Below, piece after piece: positions 33,504-46,772 of a stretch of 64,000 nucleotides of DNA. Where the stretch lies: assembly GCA_027919835.1 (NCBI GenBank), contig JANVFP010000007.1, forward strand, positions 496,001 through 560,000, given 5' to 3'. This DNA is from Lentinula raphanica (lineage: Eukaryota > Basidiomycota > Agaricomycetes > Agaricales > Omphalotaceae). Below the pieces are notes generated by a model, which was not told the DNA's origin, ran no database searches, and saw nothing but the letters and a program-made list of their open reading frames with translations. Each line of letters begins with the position of its first letter. Positions within the stretch are counted from its first letter, which is position 1. A program made the translations under genes and the position numbers.

Positions 33504-34444
33504 CCCCTGGACAAAGCAGAGAAGTTTGGAAAGGGCCGGAAACTGGCGCTGTTACATTTAGGACAGAGACGAGAAGTAAAAATAAATCAGAGTTGTTTTT
33601 TGATTTCCGGTAGCGGGGAAGGATCTGACAATGCTCAGTCATATGTGTGCATTCACTTCGTTCAGTTGGACCAGTGAGTTTCTCGTCAGGGGAAAATTAA
33701 TCAGTTGCGTGTTGGTAACGAGAACCATAGTCAGTTGGCAGTGTCATAGGTACACTCAAAAGTAGGTTTTTGCGAAGAAATTTCGGAGGCAGGTTATGCT
33801 CCGATCCTAGAACAGAGGGAAAGATTAGACAAGAGGTGTAAGAGATTACAGTAGAACAATGACGTACCACTGACAAACTCTCGCCGACCAACACATAAGC
33901 TTTAGGCCCCCCAGAAATAGAACTTGCACCGAGCGTCCAGTTAAGCAGTCAAGTAGTCGGTGCCAGTCAAAATCTGCTTGTAACACCGGCTCAACCTCGC
34001 GATCCCCAACAATCACGACCCGCAAATCTTCCGAAGAAATGAGGAGGCTTGACTAGCTCGTGATGGTCTGAATGTATGGTTGTAATTCGAGTATCAGTTA
34101 CCGAATTATACACAATGTAGTTCCGAAGTAATGAAAACCTATCAGTATTAACCAAAGCTGCCGCCGGCTGGCTAGCACAGCAGAACCTGGTAGAATCTTA
34201 ATGTCGCATGATATTGTTCATTTGCTTTTCCTGAGGGCAAGATGAGGCATAATCAGCGGTCGATGCCGGAAGGGTTCTTAGGCCTTAGATATTTTCATGT
34301 TGAACACCGACTGCGACGTTAGGATAGGTATAGGCTGTAGATCAAAGGTGAGCTGTGTGAACCTCGACGAACAGCAGGACGCACCTCTTGACATTCAATA
34401 TTGTATACGAGATCTCCATCCAACCAAACCTAGTGTTTCGAGGA
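33504..34444. other. Intergenic region
   Basis: Upstream DNA of AA9 gene 2 and 3' region of the next minus-strand gene. Plus-strand frames at 34.3-34.8 kb are shadows of that gene. No repeat seen. Confidence 0.5.
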
Positions 34445-35013
34445 TTAGAACATCTTCATCCCAAACTCCTTCACCGTTTCGACAAACAACCGCCGGGCAA
34501 CATCGAGAGTATTCTCTACGCTCTCCCTCAGTGCGTGAAGTCTCAACGCTACAATCACAGGATCCTCTCCTTCCTTGACTTTGATCACTTCGACTTCGCC
34601 ATTCACAGCAGAAAGATCACCAGAGTACTGTCTGAGCGCGTTTCCGAGTATCTCGTCCAATTCCATGAACTCCCTTCGATTTTCCATATAGTCACTGCCG
34701 ACTTGCTTCCAACGCCGGACGAGTCGTTGACTACGATCGTCATGGGCGAACAAGAAGAGTCTCAAGGCTTTTCGAATGAATTCAAAGTTGATGCTGATTG
34801 AGAGGGTGTCCATGGATGTGATTAGGTGAACTTCTGCGGGAATTATTTGGGTAAGCTGGGTGATGTTAGTACCATCTACACCTACGTCAAAAGACTCACT
34901 GCTATGTGCCTCATACGCAGCGCCCAAGCGAGCCTATCTTCCTGACTTTGCTTCTTTGATTCCGAGCCTGTTAAGTAGGGATCGTGGTCTGTAGCCGGAT
35001 TCACAGCAGACAT
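34445..35013 (-). CDS. Small helical protein, unknown
   Basis: Two-exon model, 174 residues: 35013-34900 and 34855-34445, with a 44-nt phase-0 intron carrying a canonical CTAAC branch site. The protein is charged and helical (FEFIRKALRLFLFAHDDRSQ, ENRREFMELDEILGNALRQY, HALRESVENTLDVARRLFVE), without signal peptide or membrane helix. An out-of-frame ATG lies four bases upstream and would read a short upstream frame. No family recognised. The long plus-strand frame over exon 2 is less protein-like and is treated as a shadow. Confidence 0.6.
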
Positions 35014-37881
35014 GCATCGTGAATGTCGAGGTTGTCTGTACGACTATTCTCAGAGTCGAGCCGAGTTCAAGCAATGATAGCAGACGCACGAGGAGAATTG
35101 TCGCATACAGTTCTTCCAGAAAGTCCTGTGGATTTTGATAGCGTCAAGGGAGATAGTGTGAGAGGATAAAGGATCTGTCGACGAGTACTAGTCATGCAGT
35201 CGTTCACGCGTAAACCAGAATTTGCATACAACAATCGAAGGAGTGTCTTTGAGGTAGAAGATATGTTGAGGTTATCGTTGTTGTACGCGGCATACGCGCT
35301 TTTAGTCGTAGGAGTCTCGCTCTATGAGACGAAGAGCAGGACATGAAGGTGGAACCTCAACAACAATTGCCAACTGTAGCGCCGCGGCCCTGTTGCGTCC
35401 GTAGCTTTTACATAATCTGAGTTTCCGGAACCCCGACTTTCTCCAATAATCATCGTCGTTCAAACTCCCTGTCCCCGGACGTGCAAGGAAGGAATGAAGG
35501 AATGAAAGCTTGGAAAAGCAAGTACCTCGACGTCTGTATAATTCTTTCTGTAACCGCTATTACTTGATTCCAACAGTACCGCCCGCCCGCGCTTCTTACA
35601 CTCACTACTATCGAACCTGATGGAAACGAGGTTTGAAACTCGATTGCCCAATCTTGATGAAAAGACACATTCCTACTGGTACCAGCAGTTGCCAGGCTGT
35701 TGTTCGTTATGCTCTTGTACGTACACCCGGTCAGTCTCTTCCCGTTTCTTCTCCACTCAATGAGAACTATTACCTCTCCAGAGATGGTCTTCAAGATTTT
35801 CTTATCGTGGGCTCGTAGATCCAGTGCCAATGTTGTGCATTACCAGACGAGTATCAATCCAATGTGGCCCGATCTGGCGTCGAGTGGAAGGATGTAAGCG
35901 GGATGTAAGCGCGGTAAGAAAAAGGGATAAGGATGAATTTGTTTTACCACGGCTCTGAGCTGTTCGATGTTATCATAGTGATGAACGTTTGAACGCTGAT
36001 TAACGTTCTCCTCGTAGCTCGACTTAAGAAGACAACAGGCCATGGCTGGAACTTGGTACCAGGGGATCTAACACCCCCTGTGAGATCAACAAATCACATT
36101 GAACATTGAACAAGAAAGCCTCGCGTCGAAAGCGTGGAGACCCAAGAAGAAAGGATGGGACCCTCAATGGGATTGTTTGATGTGAACTTAGGAACGAGGA
36201 TGATACACGTACGATAGTCTCGTTCTGCTCTCAGGTTCTAGATCTGGCACATACTTACTGCCAAATTCTCTTACAGATTGTTTCTAGGACCAGAAATTCT
36301 TAGTTACTGATCATACCACTACCACCTACCTGCGCAACCCTGTGGGACCAGCTAGCAATAGTACTTACCCAGCATTGTCACTCATTATTCCCAAGCTTCG
36401 ATCGTCAGACAAAGTTCGAACCAGTTTTATTCAGTGAGTTTATATTCATAACCGAAGTGACTACAGCCTACCTCGCTGTACAGCATCTGCACCTCGAACG
36501 CTCTAGGTCCTACTACTTGCTATGAAACATATCAATACATCGTGCCAATTCGTGGATGTTCGTGCACTCATTCGGACTCGAAAGGCTCCCAATTCGGACA
36601 CGAGTCCTTGGGGCTACTCAGCACGGAGTCTGCCACTTCTTCCCTCAGTGTTTTACAAACTGTGGTCACTGGTCCTAAATTCACCATAGCAGCGCGTTAT
36701 GGCGAGCGTCGTGGGAGGTCCGAATGGGCTGCAGATTGAGTCTACAAAGACTCATTCCATTCGACCCCAATTCGACCTCGTACGAGCGAGGGGTCCCTGT
36801 GTTCTTTATAATTTAATCTCCCAAAAGTTGCGAGTCGGAATCCTTAAGATTCGCTCAGACATGTCAGAGAATTAAGTAGAGTCAGACCGTGGAGAGATAA
36901 ATGAGAGACTGGTGAATATTCGCGTACGTTGTACAATCAGGATGATTCCAATTCTGATGCTTTCTAGTATGATGAGGTGAATTCGAAGGCTGTTCACGGT
37001 CTACGGTGAAGACTTTACAGGCCCCCTGGCCCCACGGTTAGAGTCTTGTCACTGGCTGGTGTGATAGTACATTTGAAAATGTCTCCAGTTTTGATTCCCT
37101 CCAACTTCTTTCAAGCTAGCGCTACGATTCAAGTCTTGAACCACACTTCTGAGACTTCACATAATTCAGCACTGAGACTCGTTCCAAACGTGACATTTGA
37201 GCCTAGGGCGTCATTGCAACTCATGGTCACTGCTGGTCACTGGCATAGCCTCAAGTAACCGCTCAGTCACGGTCTTTCTGTGTGGTATGATGGTCACCGA
37301 CTCAGTCATGAGTACCAGTAAGTACTACGAATATGATTCTCTGTACAACGATAGAGTCAACCCCTAGTCTAGTGGTCGTTGAATTGAAAGTCATTCTGTG
37401 CTAACGTAGTATATTAAAGTCGAAAGCGCAGTGAGTTACAACTCTATTTATGAGCATTCATATCGCTCGTTTTATAAGCTTGTTTTGCTCTGTGCTTGTT
37501 TTTACCGGCTTCTGCTATTGAAGCTCGAGAGTCCATGTGATGCCTTTCAAGGGTTTGAGGGTTCGACCAATCTGCATTGTGAAACTGCTCCAAAGAGTCT
37601 GCAGCATCTTGCTCGTTTATTTTGGCCTTTCTCAATTCCGATTGACCTAGATTCTTCCAGCCCTGATTACCCTGGGGACTTCTCCTTCCAAGCTTCGATG
37701 TAGCAAGCCCAGATGATACACCGGGAACAGAGTTTCGGATAGTGTCACCATTGCGCTAGAGAGTGGATGTAGTATCAATGCGAATGTCATGGTATACACT
37801 CAAAAGACTAATGCTCACGAGTCTGTGACTATCATCAACCTCCAGCCCCCACTGTCTCTCGTCACTGTGATCACGATTATC
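35014..37881. other. Gene-poor region
   Basis: Only short frames, mostly without ATG. Around 37730-37880 there is an unsupported frame with a beta-repeat flavour (VTIALESGCSINANVMVY) but no start or splice chain that I can defend. It may be the relic of a gene. Confidence 0.4.
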
Positions 37882-38175
37882 CTAATGAAAAAGCATCATA
37901 TCGTCAAAACGGGCTGTCCTACGAGTCCAAGTTGATGCGGAACTGACTTCACCAGTGGCAGCCGGAATAGCCTCGGCGGAAAGCTTGGACGCGCGGGCAC
38001 TGAGAGCCTGGCCCGTAGACCTCGCAGATAATTGTGACGGCACACTGAGGTACGGTGCCTTCGTAGTAGAGAGTGTTCGGATAGAGGGCGCAGTAGGCGG
38101 CCCAGCAGGAGCAGCAACGACTGCAGAAGAGATAGTGCCGACGACGAAGAGTATTCGAAGTACAAGAAGTGTCAT
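37882..38175 (-). CDS. Putative small secreted protein
   Basis: 97 residues from the ATG at 38175; the frame upstream lacks support. Clear signal peptide (MTLLVLRILFVVGTISSAVVA, cleavage before APAGPP). The mature part is Ser/Ala/Thr-rich with no Cys. A TATA box sits about 115 bp upstream. A weak donor near the 3' end leaves the true C-terminus open. No family recognised; small secreted proteins of this kind are common in mushrooms. Confidence 0.5.
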   Translation of the reverse strand: MTLLVLRILFVVGTISSAVVAAPAGPPTAPSIRTLSTTKAPYLSVPSQLSARSTGQALSARASKLSAEAIPAATGEVSSASTWTRRTARFDDMMLFH

Positions 38176-38289
38176 CGTGAACGTCGATGATATGATCGTC
38201 AAAAGAACAGATAGCAGTAGACAATGGGTGTCAGATGGGTGCAAAATTGTGAGACCAGCTCTAGGGAGGATATTACCTTCCTCTGTGCA

Positions 38290-38296
38290 TTTTATA
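38290..38296 (-). promoter_or_regulatory. TATA box of the small secreted-protein gene
   Basis: TATAAAA on the minus strand, about 115 bp upstream of the ATG at 38175. Confidence 0.5.
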
Positions 38297-40745
38297 CACC
38301 GCAAGCGGCGATTTGAACGATCCTTGGCCTAAGGGATTTGCGATTATCCATAGAGCGGGCAGCTGTGGCAGGGATCCTTACCAACAAGGGTGCAAAAATG
38401 AAGGCACTGCAAGCACCATATGATACGATCTGATACGATATGTATTCACTGTGTGGTGGTCGGGAAGGTCACACTGAGGATTTGTCGCGTTTTGTGTTGA
38501 CTCCCGTGCCCAGTGACCCCTCCTCACAGCCCCGCTCATGGCAACTATTCCCCGTCTATCGTTCATCAGCATATGCTCAAGCACCAAGCCGCGCTAAGCA
38601 AGTGGCGCAGTAAGTGAAATCAGGCAATATTAGATCGAAATGCATATGGAGTGTAGGTCATACGCTGTCGATACCCTGTAGGCTGTCGTAAAAGCCCTCA
38701 GTGCTCTTCCGCGATGGCTCTATCAGCAATTTGATGTGTGGGGCGAAGTGGGGCGATCGATAATGGTTGATAGGATATTGAGGCTTATTGAGGCCTATTG
38801 AGCTTGAAAGCGGTTTGAGACTGAAGAAAGAAAGAGGTCAAATATTCGAGTCCGACGTTCCAGCTCGTACCTAGCGTTTTCAGTAAGCTGTTGGGTCGGA
38901 ATAGGTTGGAATGCTCCCCTGACTTGATTGACTGTCTTCGAGTCTGAGCCTCGCACAGGCTGTCGTACGCCCTCCATATTTGATCCCGCATGAAGCCACC
39001 AACGAAAAATCCCGCTGCCCTTCCTTGGGCGGGGCCTGTTCTGGTACCATTATTGCCTTGTTTTGTCATAGCTGCGAGTCCCTGTGATACACATGTACTT
39101 CACAAATGCATATTGAGCTCAGTTGTAGTCAGGCAGGAAAAGATAGGAATTGAATTTACCATCGAGGCTCTGCCAAGATTCGAGAAATAACTCGTTCTCC
39201 TTTGGAGAATGTGGAAACTTCCGAGCCAAAGATTCGGTGTAGGTGGAGGAGGAACAAAGGAATTCCGGTCATGCGATAAAGCGACAAGAGAGGCAAGAAA
39301 GCGATGAAGAACAGACACGGTGTTAGTGAAGTCATTGAACAGTGATGAAAACATATCGGGTCAGATCAAGACGTTCATTGACTCTTCCAAGTCTCGACAC
39401 TCTGCCGAATGTATGGAAGTCAAGCTTCACCTGCAACGCTGAACACCGTTGATCAAGATAACGCAGAATGAGGATCCTAGTATGAATTAGGGAGCATCAC
39501 GCTCGTCGTCCAGCAGCGCTTGAGGCTGATAGTTCCGTAGGGTGCTAGCTTCGGATTTTCTAATTAGAATGCATTCGCAAAACACAAAGAGATATTAACC
39601 TCCACAAATCCCACGCGATTAGCCAATCCGGGGGTGCAGGAGTTAGCCTTTACAATGAACAAAGCGCGCATGGATAGGTATGTATGCATGTTGCAGAATG
39701 AGGCTTGAGTTCAGCTATGCGATGATCTCGGAATAAGGTTGTGAACGAGGTACGACAGATGCACGGAGGTGAAGTCCAAAGGGGTTCATCAGGGTTCATC
39801 AGGGTTCATCGTATTATGCGTATCTGATCTATCTGAATAGACCGGAAGTGGATCATAGAATGTGCTGCACTTGTGCTACTTGCGGTGATAGATTGACGGG
39901 AGAAACTGAAAAGTTGGGGAGAAAACCGAAGACAGACTTGACAGTAGAAATAAACAAGGAAAAACGAAAAGAAAAACGAGGCGCAATCTCCGTACAGCAC
40001 TTGCGATTTTGACAGATAGCAAGAAAAATGTGGCGCCCAACGACCCATCATAGAAGGCTCGAAATGGAAAGCTTGGGCTCCTGCAGGCTGCTGCTGTATT
40101 GGTCTAAACGATTTCTCCACTTGGGCATATTGAGTGGGATAGAAACCTGCTCGTAGAACGGCTAGTCGGATACAGATCCATCATCCTCGAGGTTCGGCTG
40201 AGACCTAAGTATGCATGAACGATTAGATAAATGATTGAGAGTGATAGGACGGAGCTCGTACGAGATGGAACCCAAGGGACGCTAATGAGTATTGTTGTGA
40301 CACAGATGGAAGACAACGATAGTCTAGGTGGTCCGAAGATATCTGAGATAATCGAGAACCAGTAGAGGAAAACATGGTCGATGGAGGTTGCCCCCTTTCA
40401 TCGATGTATGGGGTCTTAGGTCCGAAACTGTATAGGACTCGGTTAAGGCATTGGCAGAGAAAGATCATTTGACAAACCTCGAGGACAAATGCAGACGAAC
40501 CAGCTCAGTTGACACACGCACCCAATGAACTAGGTGCCAAAAGGTGGCAGAAGTGATTTACCAGCTGGTGTGCATGAGAGCGAGTCAAGGCACCAGTGAG
40601 TAGAGAGTTTAGTACATGTACAAAGAGGTTTTGCGATTGTCGTGGTTTTTGGTTGCGTACATGAGAGTGAGTGAGAAACAGGTGAGAAAAGAGAGAGGAA
40701 ATAGGCGCTCGCCTGTCGCTCTCACGCCCCGTCTCTGGACATCTA
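38297..40745. other. Gene-poor region
   Basis: No defensible gene. Small direct repeats occur, for example three copies of GGTTCATCAGG near 39782-39810. Confidence 0.4.
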
Positions 40746-40832
40746 ATCTTATCTGGCCGGGAAAAAAAATTCTTCAACTCATCTCTTACTAAGAGATGAG
40801 TTGAAGAATTTTTTTTCCCGGCCAGATAAGAT
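40746..40832. repeat. 87-bp perfect palindrome
   Basis: Two 43-bp arms, identical as reverse complements, around a single central base at 40789. The arms contain GGCCGGGAAAAAAAATTC and its complement. No mismatch was found on reading. This could be a fold-back repeat, or an artificial join between two sequence pieces. Confidence 0.9.
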
Positions 40833-43026
40833 AGTACTCGAATTTGCTGCTTGAGTTTCGCTACGCCTTGCAGAGGATCTACAAGAGGATTGAAGGAAAT
40901 GGTGAGCTCTTGAACACCTAGATATCTCTGAGATATCGTTTATGATCACCAAGATGCTTGGCTTGTATCCCTCGCCGACTATGAAGCAACGATACCTTGA
41001 GGTATTCCACAGGCAGATTAGAGATTCACTTTGCCTACTATGTTCTTGACTATCGAACTGACCGACTGCATTTCGTGCTCCTAGATCCTGTCTCCCAAAT
41101 AGCGAGAACGTAAACCCTTTGTATGAAGTTGTTGGCAATCGGAGGGTCGGTAGTACGAGGTACGCCATCATTTCGTTCTTGTTATATCTGGTTCATAGAG
41201 CAGCTAACCTTCATACTCGTGCTCTTCGATTAGACATCGCGTGCACTCCGCGAAACTCTCACTTGCGCCGAATTTTCAAATGAACCAGGCAGGTCCAAAG
41301 GCGCGCTACATTCACGTACTTTCTTGGCTAATCACACTTCGATGCAGGATCGAGTGTTCTACAACGATCATGATCTCCTCTATTCATCCGGCAAGGAAGG
41401 GAGAGGCCCACAGTCGGCACACGATTTGTCGACGAGTAACGAAAGAACACTACAGATTTGATCAGGTAAGTATCCATAGATCTTGAAGCTTGAACTTGAA
41501 GGTTACGATATGATTCAGCTCACATCGAGCTCCGATTACTAGGTCTCTATGTGTCGAGATACCCAGTCCTCGTCATCCATGCTAGTATGAGTTTTGGATG
41601 GGTTCGACTACACCCTGTCCTACGATGTCTTAGTTATCACCGATAAACGGCCTTCAACCTGTTTCCCTAGTGTTCAAGCTTCAATTCCCGCGATTTGCTC
41701 GATCCATTCTTCCTCGCTTTACTGTCAAGAATACCATTCGAACGATTATGGATTGCGTCTGCACCCAGATTTTGCGATTTCTCCGGGTATTGCTGATGAG
41801 GCCAAGCTTCTAAGATTATGGTGATGCTTCACGAAGGCGCGAACGAACTTCATCGTAGCTCGACCTATAGGAGGAGAAGATACTGTTCCGGATACCCGAA
41901 GTGCGTATCTCTGTTCATATCCGCAGACACTATCGGACAGCTCACAATCGTCCTAGATGAATAACCGTATTGGAACCGGCCCCAGCTTGAAAAAGCTCGG
42001 CGATTCAAGGTAAGCGGTGGTCTCATGAATGCGAAATGTTTAATCGAGACGATAAACTCTTGCACTAGGAATCACGCGTTCTGTTGTTCACGCATCAAAG
42101 GTCTCCAGCTGGTCGTTTTTTCCTATCGGTTTTTCGTCGGATTGGTTGTTCATACCCACTGCGCGTTACTTTGAGAATTTTGGGCTTCACAAGAATGTTT
42201 CTCACACACCCTGCTGCCAAAACCCAAGCCGTGGCTCATTCGGTATACGTGGCGCTGGATACTTGTACAATCACCTGTACTTTTGTCAACTTGACTTGGC
42301 CTGACTTGTGGGTTCAAACAGACATTTTCCCGCTCTTTGCGGTTTGCACTGCGGTCCGCCATGACCGACTATGATTTCGAGATATATCGCATTATTTCCC
42401 GAAGTTTCCGAACCCTACGACAATGTCTCGCCGCATGCTTTCCCCACTGCATGTGCTATTACATATCTCGCCAAATCCGGGGACAGCTCACTCTCCACCC
42501 TTCAACATTTCTTGAGGTCTTTTCTCGATACAGGACAGATAATCTCTTCCATACTTTGTGACGTCGCGGTCGAGGCTATCACAATCACAATCGCGAAATT
42601 AACGAACTGCTGTGTATAATCACAGTTCTATCGTATCGCTATCGACCTTATCCCTCCTTATCCGAACATTCATCTATCCGGTTAAATCTCGAAAGGATCG
42701 TTCAAGGTCCAGAAAGCCAGATTGTATGGTTGGGAAAGAGATTAGAAAGCCATGACCAACAACACGTTCATATCACTTGAGCGTACTTCATGCTCTTTCA
42801 TACTGCTGTGAAGGTACGCGTGGATCGATTTGAATGGGCCTAATGGAGATGAACCGAACCAGTGAATTCGAGGCTCGCCGCGTGTGTTGCGGCGTGTTTT
42901 GAGAGGATGGATCTACATAAAGAAATGATGCCGTAAGTTGGTTCGTTTGTGGTGCCATCGTGGGTTGCCTTTTCCGTCTCCCTTTCTTTCTAGTAACCAC
43001 TACGTATAGAGGTCGTGGGCAGGTCA
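40833..43026. other. Gene-poor region
   Basis: Several short plus-strand frames (41.2-42.6 kb) cannot be linked into a gene with known features. No repeat seen. Confidence 0.4.
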
Positions 43027-43034
43027 TATATAAA
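43027..43034 (+). promoter_or_regulatory. TATA box
   Basis: TATATAAA about 180 bp upstream of the ATG at 43210. Confidence 0.45.
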
Positions 43035-43209
43035 CCCCACAAGGTTGGTTTTATGGTTGAATTTCCTCCCGCCACCAACGCATCGGATTGCTGTCCGTTC
43101 TTGACTATCGATTCTTCCGGTGATCAGCACTACTATCTAGCGGCCGTTAACACTCAACCACCTGTGACCTCAAAGCTATCTCTCCTCGTACACAGTTCTG
43201 CCACCTTCA

Positions 43210-43929
43210 ATGCGCAGCTCAAACGACTTCGAGTCGACCGACACTAATTTCAACCTCGTTTCTCCATACGAATACGAGGACGGCTTCAACATGCCTCAGC
43301 AATCGATTCGATTGCATTCGCCTTTGTCTTTGTCTTTGATCACAGAGCTGAAGACTGCAAAGAGCGAACCCCAACATTCATATTCTTCATCCTCTGGTCT
43401 TTCTTCATCCACTTCCTCGGAACTTCCTTCTTCTTCAGTGGCGATGATGTCTAGTCGACGTAGAAGAGTCGGAAATCAGTATAGGAAGGCTGATAGGTGT
43501 GGCAGGGACTTTGGGGTGTATGGCTCCGGATGCGAAGAAGAAGACGAAGAGGAGACAGAAATTAGCCACGATGGCTATGACCTATACGACGCGTCTCCAT
43601 TATACCGTCCTCGAACGCGTTCGCCGCGTCGAGCGCAATCCTACCCTCTTTCTTCTTACTCCGCCTCATCACCATCCTGCGCCTCACCCTTCTTGACTCC
43701 TTTATCACCATCATTGCCGTACACATATTCCCTGCCACATACCGAGGAAGTAGAAGGCGAGACGTTACCCGACTCGAACTCTACTGATGGTATGGAGCCA
43801 GAATACACGCCAAGCTGTAACGAAATGCTTCGGCGGCAATGGAACGCTCTTGCTTTCCGGATACGCTTCAGTGTATTCAGAGCTCGACGGAGAATGAGAG
43901 GGATTCTGGGGAAAGGGAGAAAGTACTAG
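43210..43929 (+). CDS. Disordered Ser-rich protein, unknown
   Basis: Single exon, 239 residues. Ser-rich and acidic stretches (EEEDEEETE), a basic patch (SSRRRRVG), Pro/Ser runs, and a more conserved-looking basic, aromatic end (MLRRQWNALAFRIRFSVFRARRR) that may form an amphipathic helix. No signal peptide. No family recognised; a regulatory role is only a guess. Confidence 0.6.
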   Translation: MRSSNDFESTDTNFNLVSPYEYEDGFNMPQQSIRLHSPLSLSLITELKTAKSEPQHSYSSSSGLSSSTSSELPSSSVAMMSSRRRRVGNQYRKADRCGRDFGVYGSGCEEEDEEETEISHDGYDLYDASPLYRPRTRSPRRAQSYPLSSYSASSPSCASPFLTPLSPSLPYTYSLPHTEEVEGETLPDSNSTDGMEPEYTPSCNEMLRRQWNALAFRIRFSVFRARRRMRGILGKGRKY

Positions 43930-45623
43930 CCACTATTCTCATGCGTCTAGTCACATTTCCCTTGTTTCTCATTCCATATTCTCATCTTCGGACTCCTGAA
44001 CGCATTCATCGTCATCATCATCATTCTTCTTTCGTTTGGCATTCCACATCATCACTTTTATTCTTCAATATATCCTCTATTCTAGTTCACTGCAGAGCCA
44101 GTGACGATTCGTTGCATCTCTCATTTCATTCATCACTATGTACCATCATCATTGAATCTTTTTCATATCCAATCATTCATGCTTTTGTCCGCGGGCTACC
44201 TCCTCTCATCTTCGATGTATCTTTTCCTGACTTATGCTTATTGCTTCGGGTGTATCAAACAGTTATCAGACTAACCTCGATGGACTACATTCATTGTACA
44301 TATAGTACACAGACACGTACGACTATCACGATCTATGAATACGATTTATGGACACGATGATTCTTCATGAGAACTCGCGTTCCAGTTCACTATCTAGGAC
44401 TAATTGGCTGTACTGAGGGCGTTTTACGCTGAAGCCGTGTAGCTTAAGCTTGACTATGAAGAAACGCGGAGATGCGACAAAATCCTGGGGATAGATATAT
44501 ACAGCGGCATGACCCGTTGACTTTGTGATAGCCTTTGAGTTACCTTAGGCCAGTAGTATACACGAAACCCCAGAAATGGGTGCAGCAATCTAACCCTCCC
44601 TTGGCACTTCATCTCATGCCCCCGAAAGTTGATCAGCGCGCATCTGGAGTAGTGAAGCTCAAGTGCACCTTGTACGTGAGCAATCTCGTACTTAGACTAG
44701 CTCGTCAGGTAGAATCTCCTATTCTGACCTCGGCGTAGATTCGGACTTTCGCAAGATCGCCGAGTGACCGCTGACCACACCACCAGTCACCGTATCAAAG
44801 TTATTCTTGAGTCCCTCGAGGAGTGATTCTTTGCGAAGCCATTCGAATCTTGCGGGGGCTGTAGTGATTGGTGGTGATATGCTGCTACTTGCAAGATTCG
44901 TTTCAATGGCTTTGCTCAGTTGGTGTTGTTCACGAGAGCTTCCCTGCGGAGATAAGACAGTAACCCAATCACTTTGGGTAATGCTCGAGATGCTGGGGTT
45001 GTTGAAAGAGGTCTTATGAGTGGATGGTACTAGATGGAAATGTTCTCATGCCCGTTCAATGAATAGATCCTGAACTTTACGGGCGAACACGACGAGACCA
45101 TTCTGAGGCATTATCAGCCAATGAATCTTGGCCTGTACTCTTCTATACTTACCCTCGAGTTAAGTCTTTCTTCATAGATGCTAGATATAAGAACGTTCCA
45201 GGAACGACTCTATTTTCATAGGCACATCGATGAATGGATGAAATGACCTGGTTCAGATTCACTTCGCAAAATTGGCTCGTGGCACTTGGTAGAATTTCCC
45301 GAAATTTCAGCTTCATGTTCGTGGACTACCTCCGACGAGAGTATCACTTACTATTCTGACATGAACACGCTTCATCCGATAAGTATGTGACCTAGCACGA
45401 ATGTCGAGATTGCAGTAGTTCAATGCTTCCGAGTCGCCCATGAATACCTGCGAGTGGCAAGTGCTGATAGTAGCCCTTTGCACTCACTGCAAATCATCAA
45501 TGATCAGAGAGGGAGTTCAAATATATTAATACAATGTCCAGTGAGATCGCAGTTAACAAGAGATATTAGCCTTCGACAAGATTAACATCACGATGATGTT
45601 CATGAACCTACTAGTGATGCGAG
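43930..45623. other. Intergenic region
   Basis: A pyrimidine-rich 3' region to about 44360, then sequence with no supported gene, repeat or RNA. Confidence 0.45.
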
Positions 45624-46772
45624 TTACTCGATCGCAGGGCGACAGATACTGAGTACTGAGTTCCGCCATGCCATCACCAATTCATTTCGATCCATGAGAT
45701 TTGCGCTCGACTCTGAGAAGTATCTCTGGCTGCCAAATTGGCCAGATATCTGGGATAACACCTCATCATCTATGCAACCGTTGTCGCAATCGCTGGTCTG
45801 CCATAACTGCTGTTTAAGAGCACGAGCCCTAGATCCGGCGTACTGATAGAAGAGATAACTCTGGCGTACATTTTCGGAATGGCGGTCAATGTCAGGCAAA
45901 AGGAATGGGTTGTGGAGTTCGTCACGGTGTGGTTCCCCGTACTGATGATCCTCTGGTGAGGGAGTACCTCCTACCCCTGAGTTAGGGTTTGTGGTATACG
46001 AAGCATGCCCACAGGAACATTGACCGATGTTGGGTTCCCTTCCTAGTGCTCTAGCTTCATCTCCTGAGCATTGGTTCGCCTCACTGGAGTCCTTGCCCAA
46101 TATCATCGACTGGAAAAACTTCACCAAGTTTTCCATCATAGATACCGGAGGTTTGACCGGCGAAGCCATCGCGAGCCCTCTTGAGGACTGACAAACACAA
46201 AACGCTGCCGGGGAGTTGAAGGAATCTCTCGACGAGGACCCGCTGACGTCTCCAGGTCGTTTCACGTTGTTGGACTTCGGAGGTGGCATGTATTTGTAAT
46301 TCGTGATCCTATGAAGCATCGCAGGGATTGATTCTTCCAGAGGCGAATTTAAGGGTGGACAGAAGAACTCCGTTGTCGGATCTCCGAGTTCTTCCTTCGA
46401 CGCAAACAGTGAGCGACCTTGTGTCAGAAAAGACTCGGATGAATTTGAAGGAGGAGAAGGCTCTTCCCAATCATACGGCGGGTGAGGAGGCGGCAAGTAT
46501 AAGTTACTATCTGTGGTCGTACGCCGGTATTCAAGAGCGACATCCTCGAGTACTTTGAGAAACGACGCCGTATCGCGATTGTCGTTCAGGTGAAAGACGT
46601 CCGTCATGGAACGACGTTCATGATCAGTCTCTGGTGTGAAGAGTGAGCGCTGGATTGGACGCTGAGGAGGTAGATTCATGGAATCATTCGGCGGATGAGG
46701 CTATACATATGCTCATGAGGTACTAGTTTAACTGATACTCCGTCGAATAACACTCACCGATAACCCTGACAT
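45624..46772 (-). CDS. Pro/Ser-rich protein, unknown
   Basis: Two-exon model, 363 residues: 46772-46758 (only MSGLS) and 46700-45624, with a 57-nt phase-0 intron. The frame of exon 2 is also open from an internal ATG at 46679, so a 351-residue form is the safe minimum. Pro-rich N-terminal half (LYLPPPHPPYDWEEPSPPS), a Cys-bearing middle (FCVCQSS, GQCSCGHASY), and a helical region near the end (SYLFYQYAGSRARALKQQLW). No signal peptide or known domain. Confidence 0.6.

Noticed and set aside
34388..34801. 137-residue plus-strand frame
   Set aside because: The minus-strand frame has a good start, a canonical intron and helical sequence; the plus frame has none of these.
37720..37920. Beta-repeat-like stretch VTIALESGCSINANVMVY as a gene
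   Set aside because: No start codon, no consistent exon chain and no firm family match; kept only as a possible relic.
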